Shown piece after piece: positions 1-11,961 of a stretch of 64,000 bases of DNA. The translations under genes were made by a program, and so were the position numbers. Source of the stretch: Dromaius novaehollandiae. Taxonomy: Eukaryota; Chordata; Aves; Casuariiformes; Dromaiidae. Each line of letters opens with the position of its first letter. Position 1 is the first letter of the stretch. Location of the stretch: the NCBI RefSeq assembly GCF_036370855.1, contig NC_088101.1:503501-567500 (forward strand). Direction: 5' to 3'. The notes below the pieces were generated by a model. It searched no databases, was not told where the DNA came from, and saw only the letters and a list, made by a program, of their open reading frames with translations.

Positions 1-455
1 TTTCCTCATGTGACACATGCTCCAGTCCCTTCATCATCTTAGCAGCTCTTTGCTGGACTCTCTCCAGTAGCTCCATAGCTCTCTTGTACTGGGGAGCCCA
101 GAACTGGACACAGCGCTCCAGGTGTGGCCTCACCAGGGCTGAGCAGAGGGGGAGCTCCTCCTCCTTTGACCTGCTGGCAATGCTTTTCCTACTGCAGCCC
201 AGCATACCATTGGCCTTCTTGGCCACAAGGGCATAGTGCCTGCTCATGGTCAGCTTGCCGTCCACCAGGACCCCCAGGTCCTTCTCTGCAGAGCTGCTCT
301 CCAGCTGGTTGGCCCCCAGCCTGTGCTGGTGCCTGGGGTTATTCCTCCCTGGAGGCAGGACCCTGCACTTCCCTTTGCTGAACTTCGCGATGTTCCTCTC
401 CGCCCCTCTCTCCAGCCTCTCCAGGCCCCCCTGGGCGGCAGCACGGCCCTCAGGA
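1..455 (-). mobile_element. CR1 LINE fragment (minus orientation), cut by the window edge
   Basis: The stretch is nearly identical to the plus-strand text at about 37541-37985, where a CR1 copy can be read through to its 3' end. In reverse complement it encodes the C-terminal part of the CR1 reverse-transcriptase ORF. Here the 3' end lies off the left edge of the window, and similarity fades near 455 in GC-rich DNA, as expected for a 5'-truncated insertion. The close match between the two copies suggests a fairly young subfamily. The element directly abuts the ARL9 CpG island. Confidence 0.88.
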
Positions 456-1060
456 AGGCCCTGGGCGGAACCTTTCGGCCCCTCGTGCCTGTCGCAGACG
501 TCACGGGCGGGAGGCTGCAGACAGCGGGGGCCGCACGGCGGGGAGAGGCTGGGGCCGCACCCGGCGGCGTGTGCGCGTGCGCGGGGCCGCCTGCGGGCGC
601 AGCGGGGCGGGCGCAGGGAAGGGGCGGAGCCGCCGTCGCGCCGGGGCCGGGGGAGCTGCTGTGCCGCGCCGCGCCGGGGGCGGCCATGGGCAGCCGCCTG
701 CGGCCCGCGGCGCTCTGGGGGGCGGCGCTGGCCGTGGCGGGCGGCGCCGCCGCCGTGGCGGTCTGGGCCTTCGTGCGGAGCCGGGTCCCCCCGCCCGCCG
801 CCCGGCCCCCCCCCGCCGCCGCCGCCGCCGCTGCCGCGCAGGTACCGGGTCGGGGCAGCCGTGCGCCTCGGGGCGTCCCCGTCCCCCGGCTGCCCGCGCA
901 AACGCGCCTCCTCTTGCTTCGCAGGGCAGAGGGCGAAGCAGGCAGATCCTGGTGCTGGGCCTGGACGGGGCGGGGAAGACCAGCGTTCTCCACTCCCTGG
1001 CCGCGAGCCGGGGGAAGCGCAGCGCGGCTCCCACCGAGGGCTTCCACGCCGTCTGCGTCA
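400..1060 (+). promoter_or_regulatory. ARL9: CpG-island promoter of ARL9
   Basis: This is a very GC- and CpG-rich block around the ARL9 start codon. It carries a CRE-like GACGTCAC at 497-504, an NRF1-like alternating GC stretch (GTGCGCGTGCGCGG) near 569-582 and several GC boxes (GGGGCGG). No TATA box is visible, which fits a broad housekeeping-type promoter. The upstream edge is CR1 sequence, so the retrotransposon forms the distal part of the promoter. The transcription start is inferred to lie somewhere in 500-680. Confidence 0.75.
686..841 (+). CDS. ARL9: ARL9 coding exon 1 (membrane-anchor segment)
   Basis: Encodes residues 1-52: a short basic start, a hydrophobic stretch of about 23 residues, a basic RSR stop and a Pro/Ala tract from GCC repeats. 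It ends CAG followed by the donor GTACCG, phase 0. The GCC repeat at about 815-838 may vary in length between individuals. Confidence 0.88.
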
Positions 1061-4000
1061 ACACCGAAGAGTCCCAGATGGAGTTCCTGGAGAGTGAGTG
1101 AGCGTGTTTAACATGGAGCGTAAGAAAAGCCATTGCCTTGCGTCCCGGGGTCAGGCTCCTGCTTAAAAATCTTCGTATTCGCTCGTGCCCTGCTCTGGAT
1201 GATCCAAAAGCTGTGATCGTTGACCCTCGGCAGCTCTGCTCCCTTGAAGGAGATGTACTGACGCCGAGGAGGGTCTGTGTTCGTGCAGGCCCGTTATCCA
1301 GCGAGAGAGAGAGAGAGGGTTGCCGAACCTGGCTGTGTGAAACCAGCCCAAAGCAGAGGTGTCCCTGGCAAGGCCTGCACTGTGGTCCGCTGTGTGTTGC
1401 ACAACTTCTCCTTGGTGTTCGTGTCTGACGAAAACCAAGAGCAGGAGAGAAGCAAATAACAAGCTGAAAGATCAGAGCAGAAAAATGCCCTTTTTTGTGT
1501 GTTTTTTGTTCCAAAGCCTCATAGATTTTGTTTTCTATTCTTTAGTGACCTATTAACGTCTTTAGGTTTTCACTAATCTTTCTGTGTCATCCTTAGTGCT
1601 AATTTTCGGATGTTGTCTGGGCCTGCAGAGAGCATCTCTTGGGATGCTTTTGGGGTGGCACAGCCATTCTAGGGGCAGGCTAACCCCCGCTGAGGGATGG
1701 GGAGATAGGGACCCTGGAGTTGGGTCAGTCCCAGACATCCCAGCCTCATCGGTGCCTGGTTTCTACAGCAGCAGAAGCTGCCCTCTGCTTCCTGCCCTTT
1801 TGATGCTGTCACTTGCGAGTGCTTGACTGGCTTGATAGGCAGCTAGTCCAAGGATGCCTTGGTACCTCTGTCAGCAGGCCTAAAGTGGTTATGCTGTTCC
1901 CAGGCACGCGGGGTGAGACTTTGGGATGTGAAGATGAGGCCTCCAAGTCAGAGTGTCATTCCCTGTTCCAGCACCATTGGAGGCTCTGTAGTGTCTTGGG
2001 GAAACTGTCTCTGCAGAGATGCTTGGAGTCTGTGCCCCTCTCCTAGTAGGTGTTTGGCACCGCTGTCTCCCACTGGCTTTGCTGGAAATGGAGGCCCTCT
2101 GCATAGCTGAGCCCGGAGAAACCCACAGTGTTTCTCTGTTCCTGCCTGGGGATTGTGTGGGCTCGGCGTTGTGTGACCCCTGGCAGGACCTGTTGTTTCT
2201 GAGTCATCCTTCCCTCTCTGGTCCAGGTTGGTAGTGACTGAGATGTGATGGCTGCGGACTGACCCATGTGAATGAAATGTCTCAGGCCAGTTTCAGCCAG
2301 GTAAATCCGTGCATGGCTCTCTAATCCGGTTACTTACCTGGTCTGTACCATTGCTTAGTCCAGGGGTTAGCAGCCTATGCTGTGATCACACGGCACAGTA
2401 TGATCAGCAGACTGCAGGGTTTTCTTTTTGCTGACCTGGGCAGATAAGAAGACTATCCTTTCTTCTTCTTTGTACCATTATATAGCTAAGTGGGGTGGTG
2501 TCTTGCCTCTGCAAGGGCCAGGAGCTCGTGGCTTCTGCTGAGTTCCTCCTGGTTTGGGAAAGAAAAATGCTCTCTTTGAGGTTGCTGACCCCTGGGTTAT
2601 GCTATGCATGAATGCACTGAAGAAAGGGAATGGTGGTGAGCCTCCAAAACATCACAGTACAGCATCAGGAGCGCCTGTCCCACGTGTGACATGTCAGTCA
2701 CAGCCCTTTGGCTCCTTCCCAGGGGCAGACTGCAGTTCTGCCTGCAGATACGCTGGGGCTCCTAAAAAGAGGCAGGCTTTCCCTAGCAGGGAAATGTTGC
2801 TTCCATTTCTGTGTTCTCAAAACTACCAAAACATCTGGGTTTAAGTGAAAGCAAAGATGCTTTGAAACACAACAAGCACATTGAATTCAGCAAGGGCAGT
2901 GACTCTCACTGTAGGCTGGCTTGTAAGTCAGGCTTGAAAAGAGCTCCTTAATAAGGCAGGAGACAATTATAGGGAACCCAAATGTATTGCTTTGAAAACT
3001 TACTGTGTTTGGGGGACTCGCCCATGACTTTTGAAAACCTCTACTCTTGAGCGAGTTGGTCTGTGATGTATCTTGTCCCCCCAAACCTTCACTGTATAGA
3101 AGGAAGGGAGCAGACTTGGGGAGCTTGAAAACACATCTGAAGCATACTTAAAATATTGTAAGCTATTCATGCTCCCTATTACACTCAACCAGCTGCCAAA
3201 CTCTTCTCGTTCCCAGGTGGGAACAACAGTCTCAGGCAACTTGCTGTATATGGGCTCACCACAGAGCTTCACTATCAGCCCTGTTTTTGAAGGTGGTTAG
3301 CTTTCCTTCATATCCAGCAGAGAAGAGGTCAGGTAGAAATGTAACCTGTGCATAAGATTTCTCCCACTGCTTAGGGCTTACTCAAAGAGCCTGCTGGGAC
3401 TTGATTTTTATCTCTTCTTAAGCACCTTTGGTTATTGACAATGCAAGAGCTGTGGGAGTTTTGAACGAGTCCCTAGTGTCGCCCAAATCTGATGCTCTAG
3501 AGAAGAGCCCCTCCTGCCTCACCCCAGAAATAAATTTCTTGCTTGGAAATTATAGGCCTGCTTTGTCTTAAGATGAGACAAGCATGTGGAGATAGGTTGT
3601 GTGAGGACATTTTCTCACGTGGTCTTTCTGTATGCTGAACTTCTTTCTGATCTCCCTTCTTTTCCAGCTCTAGAGTAAGAACCAATGAGGCAATAAACAA
3701 CAATAAAGAAACCGAGCCCAGAATCCTCTCAAAATAAGAGCCTAAAATGGAAAGATTAAACAAAAAAATTTTTCTGAGCATACACATATGTTTGCATGGG
3801 ACTTGTTTGGGGAAAATAAAGTGATTTCCAGCCTCGCATATAGGAACCTAAGTACCTTGGGTTTTCAGCCCAGGGCCTGCTGTCTGCACCTCTGGGAGCA
3901 GTGCTGCTGTGATTCCTGGGTGAATGTTGTGCTGCTGTCTTCTCTTCCAGTCGGGGGCAGTGAGCCTCTGCGTTCCTACTGGAGGAGGTACCTGCCCAGA

Positions 4001-5407
4001 GTGCTGCTGCTCGTCTACGTCGTGGATGCGGCGGATCATGCCCGACTGCCTGTGGCAAAGCAGCTGCTTCACCAGCTGATCCAGAGTGACTCCACCCTGC
4101 CGGTGGTGGTTCTGGCCAACAAGCAGGTACGAGTTCCCCCAGCATGGGCTGGTACCAGCTCCGAAAACAGCCACAAAACCTTTCGGAGGAGACTTGATGC
4201 CTTTAAGGAGGCTGTGTAGCTGAGGGGCTTTTCAGGGCACCTGTTGACCACAGAAGAAAATAATCTGAGGCTGAGTTTTGCATCTGTTAGATGCAGGTCC
4301 TGTGCTCACAGTGCGATCTGAGCTGCGGGTGGACATAATGATCAACACTGCTGTATAGCTGCAAGATTTGAGAGCTGTAAGGGAGACCACAGCTAGACCT
4401 CGGGTTAGGGTTGTGATCTGAATGTCTGTCCGTGAGTATCGCTTTACCTAGCAGCAGCCATGTGGCGAAGCACAGCTGTCCTAAAGCTGCTGCTGAGGCA
4501 TGAGAGAAGAGAAGCTGCAGACTTTCTTTCATCACAAGCTTGTGTTTTCTCCTAAAATCTTTCTGTGAAAGTATCAGTGACTGGTGCTATACTTGGAATA
4601 GGATTGTGCCTGGGGTACAATGAGATGACAGAACTGCCCAGGATTTTTAAGCCTATCTTTTCTTATAATGAGGGCTGTATGCTTGGTTTGCTCTGTGTTG
4701 TCACCTCCTAAGTTTCTAATGATTTAGGCATATAACTTTAGTAGTCCTTTGTGTTATTCTTGAATACAGCTGCAGGCTTTGGCCTCATCAAGCACAAATG
4801 CTACTCCTGATCTGCTAGGTCCCTAAGCCAGAAATGCTGGCAGCTGAGAAGGTACCCAGGGAAGAATTGGTATATTTGCCCTGTTCTTGTAACTCTTTAC
4901 TGGGCTTCTGCTGTCAGAAACAGGGTCTTGGGCCAGCAAGACCTTCATCTGCCCTTCACAGCTAATCTGCATTGTTATTGGAAACACCACAATGACTGGA
5001 AGTAGGACTGTATGCTTATTTCTTTAGGAAGAAATTAGGTAAAAGTTAACCTTTTTTTTTTCCCAAAGCATTGTAGAGCATGGGAACTTGATCTCATGGA
5101 AGGCAGAGGATAGTGCTCCCCGAGCTTTTGAAACCCTTCCCCTCCCTGGACAACGGCAGTAGCTCAAAGCAGGAATGGTGCTGCTGTCTTTTGCAACTAA
5201 CAGGTTTATTTTGTTTTTGTGTATCAGGACCTCGAAGGTGCGTATTGCATCACAGATATCCATGATGCTCTGGCGCTGTCTGATATTGGGGACAAGAGGA
5301 AGATGTTCTTGATTGGTACCCATGTGGCAGAGGATGGCTCTGAGATCTCCTCCAGCATGAAGGATGCAAAGGAGTTGATAACACAGCTGGTTTTGGAAAC
5401 ACAGTGA
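686..5407 (+). CDS. ARL9: ARL9, ADP-ribosylation factor-like GTPase 9 (four coding exons, 226 aa)
   Basis: Joined exons 686-841, 925-1093, 3951-4126 and 5228-5407 keep one open frame (intron phases 0, 1, 0) with GT-AG borders. The ATG at 686 sits in a strong Kozak context (GGCCATGG). Residues 8-30 are a hydrophobic Ala/Val/Trp segment that could anchor the protein in a membrane, in place of the N-terminal myristoyl glycine helix of classical ARFs. A Pro/Ala-rich linker follows. The G domain has a P-loop GLDGAGKT (residues 64-71), switch I PTEGF (88-92), a G3 box reading EIGG instead of DxGG (108-111) and NKQD (165-168). The motif order and the GGSEPLRSYW and MFLIGT segments match ARL9/ARL10. 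The flanking SPMAP2L and HOPX decide for ARL9. Cellular role and effectors are poorly known. Altered G3 may change GTP hydrolysis (inference). Confidence 0.93.
925..1093 (+). CDS. ARL9: ARL9 coding exon 2 (P-loop and switch I)
   Basis: The acceptor is the pyrimidine-rich tract ending TTCGCAG at 924, and the donor is GTGAGTG at 1094. The intron before it is only 83 nt. The exon carries the P-loop GLDGAGKTS and ends within the codon of the isoleucine in the G3 box (phase 1). Confidence 0.92.
3951..4126 (+). CDS. ARL9: ARL9 coding exon 3 (G3 to G4)
   Basis: The acceptor is TCTCTTCCAG at 3950 and the donor GTACGA at 4127. It encodes GGSEPLRSYW, a hydrophobic central strand LLLVYVVD and VVLANKQ. 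The last codon is the Q of the NKQD guanine-specificity motif, which is completed by exon 4. Confidence 0.93.
5228..5407 (+). CDS. ARL9: ARL9 coding exon 4 (C-terminus)
   Basis: The acceptor is GTATCAG at 5227 and the stop codon TGA is at 5405-5407. It starts with the D of NKQD and encodes the ITDIHDALAL helix, the MFLIGT strand at the G5 position and the C-terminal amphipathic helix DAKELITQLV. Confidence 0.93.
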   Translation, partial: DLEGAYCITDIHDALALSDIGDKRKMFLIGTHVAEDGSEISSSMKDAKELITQLVLETQ

Positions 5408-6468
5408 CAGCTCTTTTCCTACAACATGACATTTGCAGCTGTGGGAGATGTGGTGTTAGTGCATGGTCAGTTTGCCACATGGTAACTGAAATGTGCAGAT
5501 TTTTTTTTTTCTTCTCTGTAGGTGTGGAGTTCCTGTGAAAATGATGTGTAATTGTTAAAGTCTATTTTAAGTAGTGGTTTTAAAATATCTTTGAAAAGCG
5601 GTATATTTTTTAGAATATTTGTAGGGGAAATTAGACTCTCAGACAGCAGAGTTGAGGAGATACATAGCTCAAACAAAATGGCTAAATGGCTTCTTGCCAG
5701 GTGGTTATCAAGCATTGACTTCAATGAAACAAGGTTGCATCCAGTTAATTTAACTTGGCCTGGTGTCTTAGCCTGTAATTGAAATACACTTTTTATTTTA
5801 AAGAAGATTTTACAGAACGCTGGTAGCAGTGTTGTTCTGTTAAAAATGAGAGCTAGCTTTCTGAAAGTGTCAGAAATGTGAAGTGCTGTGACTAGTATTT
5901 TTGACAAATGATTATTGGTGTAGCTGTATGGGATCCCATCTTTAAGGGAGTCTCAAATTGGAAATATCTGGAAGTTGGGCTGGTTAGTGGGTCTGAAGTT
6001 TGATACCCGAAATCATGAGCTGCATCTGAAACTTTGGTTTACTGCTTATTTAGTGGATGAGATCAAGGAAATGAAAATAATAAGACATTAAGTGTTTCCT
6101 TGCCTACAGGGGAAAAAACAAAACAGTGTAATTTCAGGTAAAGACCTAAAGCATTTAAGTTAATTTGGCACCAAAAGTGGAGGGATTCCTTCATCAGTTT
6201 TAGCGGCCTATTTTGGTTTAGTCCAGGCTGTGTTAGAGCAAAATAACCGGGTGAAAATCCCTCAGTTTTCAAAGTGATTTCTGTTACCATAGCAGATGAG
6301 GAAGGTAAGTGGCCAGCGAGCATTACTCTCCGTGTGTCAGTGCTGTCCTAATTACACTCCAACATGCTTCAGCATCTAGGCAATACTGTAAAGGGCACAC
6401 GAGCGTTTTGTAACTGCATTTATTGTACAAGGGTTTTGTAGCTTTGTCTTTAGGGACAGATAAATAAA
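5408..6468 (+). other. ARL9: ARL9 3' UTR with poly(A) signal AATAAA at 6463-6468
   Basis: This is about 1.06 kb of AT-rich, stop-rich DNA after the ARL9 stop. The first canonical hexamer on the plus strand is AATAAA at 6463-6468 (context GATAAATAAAGC), followed by TG-rich sequence. The length of the UTR is inferred from that signal only. Confidence 0.6.
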
Positions 6469-6469
6469 G

Positions 6470-9170
6470 CAGAAATTTTATGCTATCCAGTGGTCTGCGC
6501 TTCATTTACCTGCACAAGAAGTGGTGTATCAGACCCCTTTACATGGCCTGAGGGGCCTCCTTGGGCAGTTACCTTTAAAATCAGACCTTTTCACCCTTCT
6601 GTAAGGGACGGATGCTCAGCTCATCCATTACCATTGAATCCTTGCAAATAATCCACTGCCAGTAAGGTTCCATCTTCTGTCGGTGGCAGGTTTTCATTCT
6701 GTTTGCTGGCCTGAGAAATAAGTGCTGAAGCAATTCCTTCTGCTGAGGTCAATCCGAGGGAGGAGGAAGCCATTGAGAAGCTAGGGCAGAAGGGGACTGC
6801 AAGCAGCTCAGGACTTTGGGGGGCTCCCCCTGCGTGATGGGGGTCCTCTGGCCCTTGAAGCTCGGTCGCTTCCTGGCACACATACCTCGGTGGAATTGGG
6901 GATCAAAATGCATGAAAGAATGCTGAAAGGTACATTGAAGTGATAGTTTGGAGCGTTTGTCAGACAAACGCATATCTGCATCTTGCTTGGCTGTTATTAC
7001 CACTGGGTTGCGTGGCTGCCCCTCACCATGCCTGATGTCATTTCTCTGCACCACCTGTATTGCCACATCTCAAATTTTTCCCGTTCCTATGTCTTAAAAC
7101 GTGACGGCTCATTTGATACTTCACAGAGTCCAACTCAATACAGCTGCTACTCCTCTGAGGCTTTCGAAGCTCCCTTTGAGGTTGTGGTTAAAGGAAATAA
7201 TAGATTCTTAGGCGGAGCAAAGTGGGAGCCTGCAGGTTACCAGTGGTGTTGGTGCATGTCCCAGGAGGGTGATGCTGGGGAGCGGACATGGTGCTGATGC
7301 TGTCTTGCAGTCCTGGGAGCTGCCAGAAGCCTGCAGTCAGGAGTAGTTACTAGAGAGGAGCGGAGCACGTCGTGTGCGAATGCATTGCTGTGCAGCTTCA
7401 CCAGGGAAGGTATCAGGGATACCAGCTGGGCAAAAACGTACAAATCTCTGTTGAGCAACTGTATTCTAAGGAGATGCACAAAGTCCTTCTGCCTTGCAGA
7501 TATTACATGCTGAAGAACAGGCAACCCAGGCTGCACATGTTGCCAAGTCTTTAAAATTCACCTCCTCTTCTTGTCTTTGCAGTTTCTTGCCACTCATCTG
7601 CATATTTGAGTGACAGGTAAGAAACCCTGCGAGCCCCAGCCTCCCGGACCATGCCCTAGGTCACTTGGGGAGAGCTTGGTTGGGGATTTATGCTAAGCCA
7701 CGACTCTTGCCGTGATAAAAGAGTAAAAAGTCATCTTTTTTTGTAATTGGAAAAACAGTTGGAGAAAAACCCACTTAATGATTGTCAAGTGAGTTGAGGG
7801 ACCTAATCCGGACCTACCTGCGACTCCTCTCTGCATTGGATCATGGTGTAATCCTCACAAGGCAGTGTCCAAGCAGAGATGTGGGACACTAGAGATGCAC
7901 ACACCCTTTGCACTCCGTTTGGACATGGCTACATGATGGATCTGCGCTGAGCGACTGTCCTGGCCGTGGAGGAAGAGCGAAGAAGCTGCCTGCAGAGAGC
8001 GCGGTGGGGACTGCCAGCTCTGCAACGCAGCTGGGCTGGGGGTGGACCTATGGGTGCTTGCCCTTCAACCCTTTGCGACTTCATGGGGAAAAGACTCTGG
8101 AAAGCCACTGGGGAATTAACAGCTGAAACTGGGTTTTGGCTCCCGGAAGGACTGCTGCCTTCCCGAGCATGTCCTGTCTTGAGACGGTGGCAGGGGGCCA
8201 ACATCCCACGGGCAGTTCCCGCTGTGATCCTGGGTAGCTGTGTTAGTGGTGTCGTGAGCAGCAGTTAGGTGTGATGGGGAGAAAAACAGCATGCCACTCG
8301 CAGGGAGCATGTGGTGAGGGCATCTGAGGATCCTCGCTGGTACTGAGCTCTCTGGCGAGTGTTCACCAGTGCTCAGCATCTCGCTAGGTGTTTCAGTCCC
8401 TTCAGAGAAAGCACGAGGTTGCTCCCAAAGTGCAGGCTGTTTGCTGTGAGCAGACATCTCTCTACATTGGTGTCCTTGCTCCTCTCTAGGGCTACGCTAC
8501 CCTGCTGCCAAGTGATATTAAGCAGGGGAGCAATGTCCCAGGCTTTCACCCTCTGTGGTCTTTTCCATGGTATGGACAGCCATGACCACACATGTTGCGT
8601 GGTTGCCCTCCATCTCACCGAGAGCAGCTGCCTGCAGCCCTGGTGGGCAGCTGTGCCGGGACGCTCTGCACACACAGCAGTAGCATCCTCTTGTCCTTCT
8701 CTTTCGTGCCCAGGATCACAAAGCACAAATGCTTCCCAGCTCCTGGCGTTTCAGGCCTGAGGCACTTGATCAGCAGGACCAGATGGTGACATCTGATCTT
8801 GGTCTGAATATTAAGTATAAACATCTTCAGTGCTGCATAGTGCATGCTCCTGGCACACAGACCAGGTATATGCCTGTGTTTCTATAGCATCTAAGACCTC
8901 CTGGGTAATAACTCAACTGAAATAAAATAATAAATTAAACTGTGCAGTTTAAGCCCTTTAAGGAATATGTCTTCACTTGTGCTCCTAAAGCCCTGTGGCA
9001 ACAACACCGTTTCCATGGTGCCTTTTAGTAAACACATGGGTGATGACAATGGGTGTTTCTGTTCACCAGGGGTTATATGGGCTGGGAAGCTGTCCATCTC
9101 CCACCCACTGGGGTTGCATGGCATGTTATTAACCAAAAAAGTGTTTTCCCCCTCTCCCTGCCATGTCCAG
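6470..9170. other. Interval between ARL9 and the first likely SPMAP2L exon
   Basis: No ORF here resembles a known protein. It probably holds the promoter and 5' exons of SPMAP2L, which I could not assign. The one visible splice-framed candidate is 7583-7616, listed separately. Confidence 0.4.
7583..7616 (+). CDS. Speculative 34-nt upstream exon of SPMAP2L
   Basis: A long pyrimidine tract ending TTTGCAG (to 7582) and a strong donor GTAAGA (from 7617) frame 34 nt. In the one open frame it ends in phase 2, the phase needed to join the candidate exon at 9171. The encoded 11 residues (SCHSSAYLSD plus a split Arg) carry no recognisable motif, so this rests on splice signals and phase alone. A chance acceptor-donor pair is a real possibility. 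Confidence 0.25.
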
Positions 9171-9248
9171 AAGGGACCCTGCAGCGAGGGCAGAACTGCA
9201 AATTCACGTCTCTGCATCCCAAGAGGTAGCACGAAAACCCCCAAGCTG
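9171..9248 (+). CDS. SPMAP2L: SPMAP2L probable upstream exon
   Basis: A CT-rich tract ending CCATGTCCAG precedes 9171 and the consensus donor GTGAGTT follows 9248. The 78 nt are open in the phase-2 frame needed to join exon 10488, giving a split TGG (Trp) codon and the junction KPPSW-LRWGNQ. SQEVARKPPSW could be a worn THEG repeat. A second frame is open too, so the call depends on the phase match. Confidence 0.55.
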
Positions 9249-11909
9249 GTGAGTTCACCAGGAGGTTAAACGGATGGACAGTTACCTGGAGAGAGAGATC
9301 CCTTAAAAACATGCTTGTGAAGGATGGAGGCAACGGCACGGGGGTTCGAGAGGCTTAGGATCTGAGTAGAGCAGTAGTTGCTTTACGCTTTGTTGGTTTA
9401 ACTACAGATTTAATGGCACCTTTGTTGTTCACTGCAGTTTTGATAGGCTCCAAGAACTTGCAGGACCCAAGAAAGTGTTTTGTGCAAATGATCCTGGGTA
9501 AGGGGGCACATTGTCAGCCTGGCCGGGGGCAGGTGGGGGTCTCGGCCAGCATGGACTGAGACTTTTGTCCTGCTATGGCTTTGATCTCAAGAACAGAAGT
9601 GGCTTTGAAAGCACCAAATTGGGATGGTAGAGGTGCAAGGGTCTCTGTTCAGTTTGCTCTTTCATGCTTTCAATCCAAAAGCTGTGCTTGGCCCAGTTTT
9701 TGTCTTTGCTGCCCCAGTCCGGTGTCTCGGATGCTGCAGGGCGGGATGCTGCTGTGGTGCGAGGGGACCAGACCCTGCTGGACCTGCAGGCCGGTGTACC
9801 CTGGAGGACACGACCCTGCTTTAGGAACAATCACCTTTGGTGGCATGGGACCAAGCAAGGGCACCAACCTCTCAATAACATCCCTTCTCACCTGTCCAGC
9901 TGGGTGTTGCTGTGCTTGAGAAGGGCTCTGCAAACCTGCCACTCTGCTGTCCTCTGTCCCGACTGCCCTGGTACCCTCTCCCACCGTGGCAGAGGTTCAT
10001 GCTGTCCCCCTCTCTCAGTAGGGGGATGAAGAACTCCAAATTCACCCTGGGGGTGGGTGAGTTAGCACGAATGTGCGGCAAAACCTCACCCACCTTCCAT
10101 GGCACACCCCAACCATAACTTTATTACTATTTTCACTATCATACCTGTGCTATAGTTAGATGGAACTGGTGAGGCAAATAAAATGCAATCACGAGCTGCA
10201 CCCCTCAGGGGCTTCAAGAGGTAATGAAACGACCCTTTCTGCACATGCCCTGGGAACTGTAAAACCAGATTCATCACCTGAAGGTCCTCTTCTTCTAAAG
10301 TTGACAGCAACTGCCCACACAATGGTAGGAAGTTCAATGCCAGAGGCGGCATGTGCTCAGGGGATGGCTGTGGCACTTAGGGACCAGAAGCATGTCCCAT
10401 CCTAGGCAGAGAAGGAGGCCAGCCCCAGCAAACACGTCACATTCATGCACATTACAAAAGGCATGTTTTGCACTCTGCTCTTGCTAGGTTAAGGTGGGGA
10501 AACCAACAGATCATCTGGACCCTCCCACGGGGCGCTGTGACCGCTCGGCCGTCCCCAAGAACGGTGGCCCTGGCCAAGCCCAAGCGCAATTTTGATGGCA
10601 AGCTCCAGCGCAGGTCAGTGATGTGGGACCACGTCCCAGTGAAAGAGGTGGCTTGGGTGGTGCTCAATACACGGAGGGATGTGCTGGCTCCCGGGGGAAA
10701 GGGAGAAGCCAGCGGAGCCATGTGCCACCTCGGGCCCCGCCACGGCCACCCCACAGCTGAGACCCTCTGGGCTGTGCCGACGCTTGGAGCAGGAGCTGTG
10801 TGCAGCAGGGGAGAAAGTGCTTCCAAAAAGAGAAGGAACTTGGGAGGGTTCAGTTTTGGTGCCCTTTTATTTCCTCCTTGCCTCTGGCAGGGGCTATTCA
10901 TGGCTGTGGGAAGGGATGCCGCAACACATTGTGATTGCTGCTCTGGTTAGAGATTGGATCAGCTGCCCTGGGAGCCAGCCTTGATCTCTGTCTCCAAGCA
11001 CGTGGAAGTATTTTCCTCTGCTGCTATCCAAACCCTCTCCTGTCCAAAGCCCTCCAAAAAGCAGCTTTCCTTCTGCTTGGAAAAAGAGACATCATGTGTT
11101 TTCACACATGCCCTGATGGCAACATGTATGTGTCACCCCTGTGCCTCTACAGGGACTATCTGTCCTTACAGTGTCCCCTGTCCATACTGGGGCTGATGCA
11201 GCCTGACCAGGTCCATGGCCACAATTAATGATCCCCTGCATCTTCTTGGAGCATGACCTAAACCTTGAGGATAAAGGACATGAAATGCTCTGAGCAGAGA
11301 AATCTTGCTGCTTCCCTCCTCCACTGGAGGGAACCTGTGGCTCATTGGTGAGGAGCTGGTCGAAGGGGGCCGTGCTTCGCAATAGGAGTGAAAAATAATG
11401 CAAAAATCATAAAACTCAGTGGGCCTGGGGGTGGGGGGGTGCTGTATTGCTTGAAGCTGCTCTTTTGGAGACAAGATGGTAGCTGCTAGTCTGTAAGAAA
11501 GCAGTGAAAATGGAGATGAACCCATGTTGCACGCCTCGCTTTCCTCTAGCTGGAGGGATGCCCAGATATGCATGTCGGCATTTTTCTCTCCTGTGCCATC
11601 GTCCGTGCTTCGGGGGGTCCCCATCCTCCTGGGAGCCTCTGCCCCGACTGGCCATGTTGCTCTGACAGCCCTGCCCACCTCTTCCTCTGTGCTGGTGAGC
11701 GTCTGCACTAGCCGTGGCTGATGGAAAGCCAGCTGAGAAGGTGCTGGGCAAGCCTTGGGAGAGCCTGGTACAAAGGGCGCGAGATGCTATCAAGCTATCG
11801 CAACAAAGAGGTTTCTAAACTGGCAGCTCATAGAGATGAACAGAGGCACTGCAAAGTGGCTTCTTGAAATGGCCCAGAGAATGGCCTAGACTTTGAAAAC
11901 ATTGTACGG

Positions 11910-11961
<52 letters not shown>

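Noticed and set aside
501-1514. 337-codon minus-strand open frame over the ARL9 promoter
   Set aside because: It is an antisense shadow of ARL9 exons and the CpG island, Arg/Pro-rich with no domain.
686-5407. ARL10 as the identity of the first gene
   Set aside because: ARL10 is the close paralogue, but SPMAP2L, HOPX and SPINK2 follow directly, which is the ARL9 neighbourhood, and the C-terminal segments fit ARL9 better.
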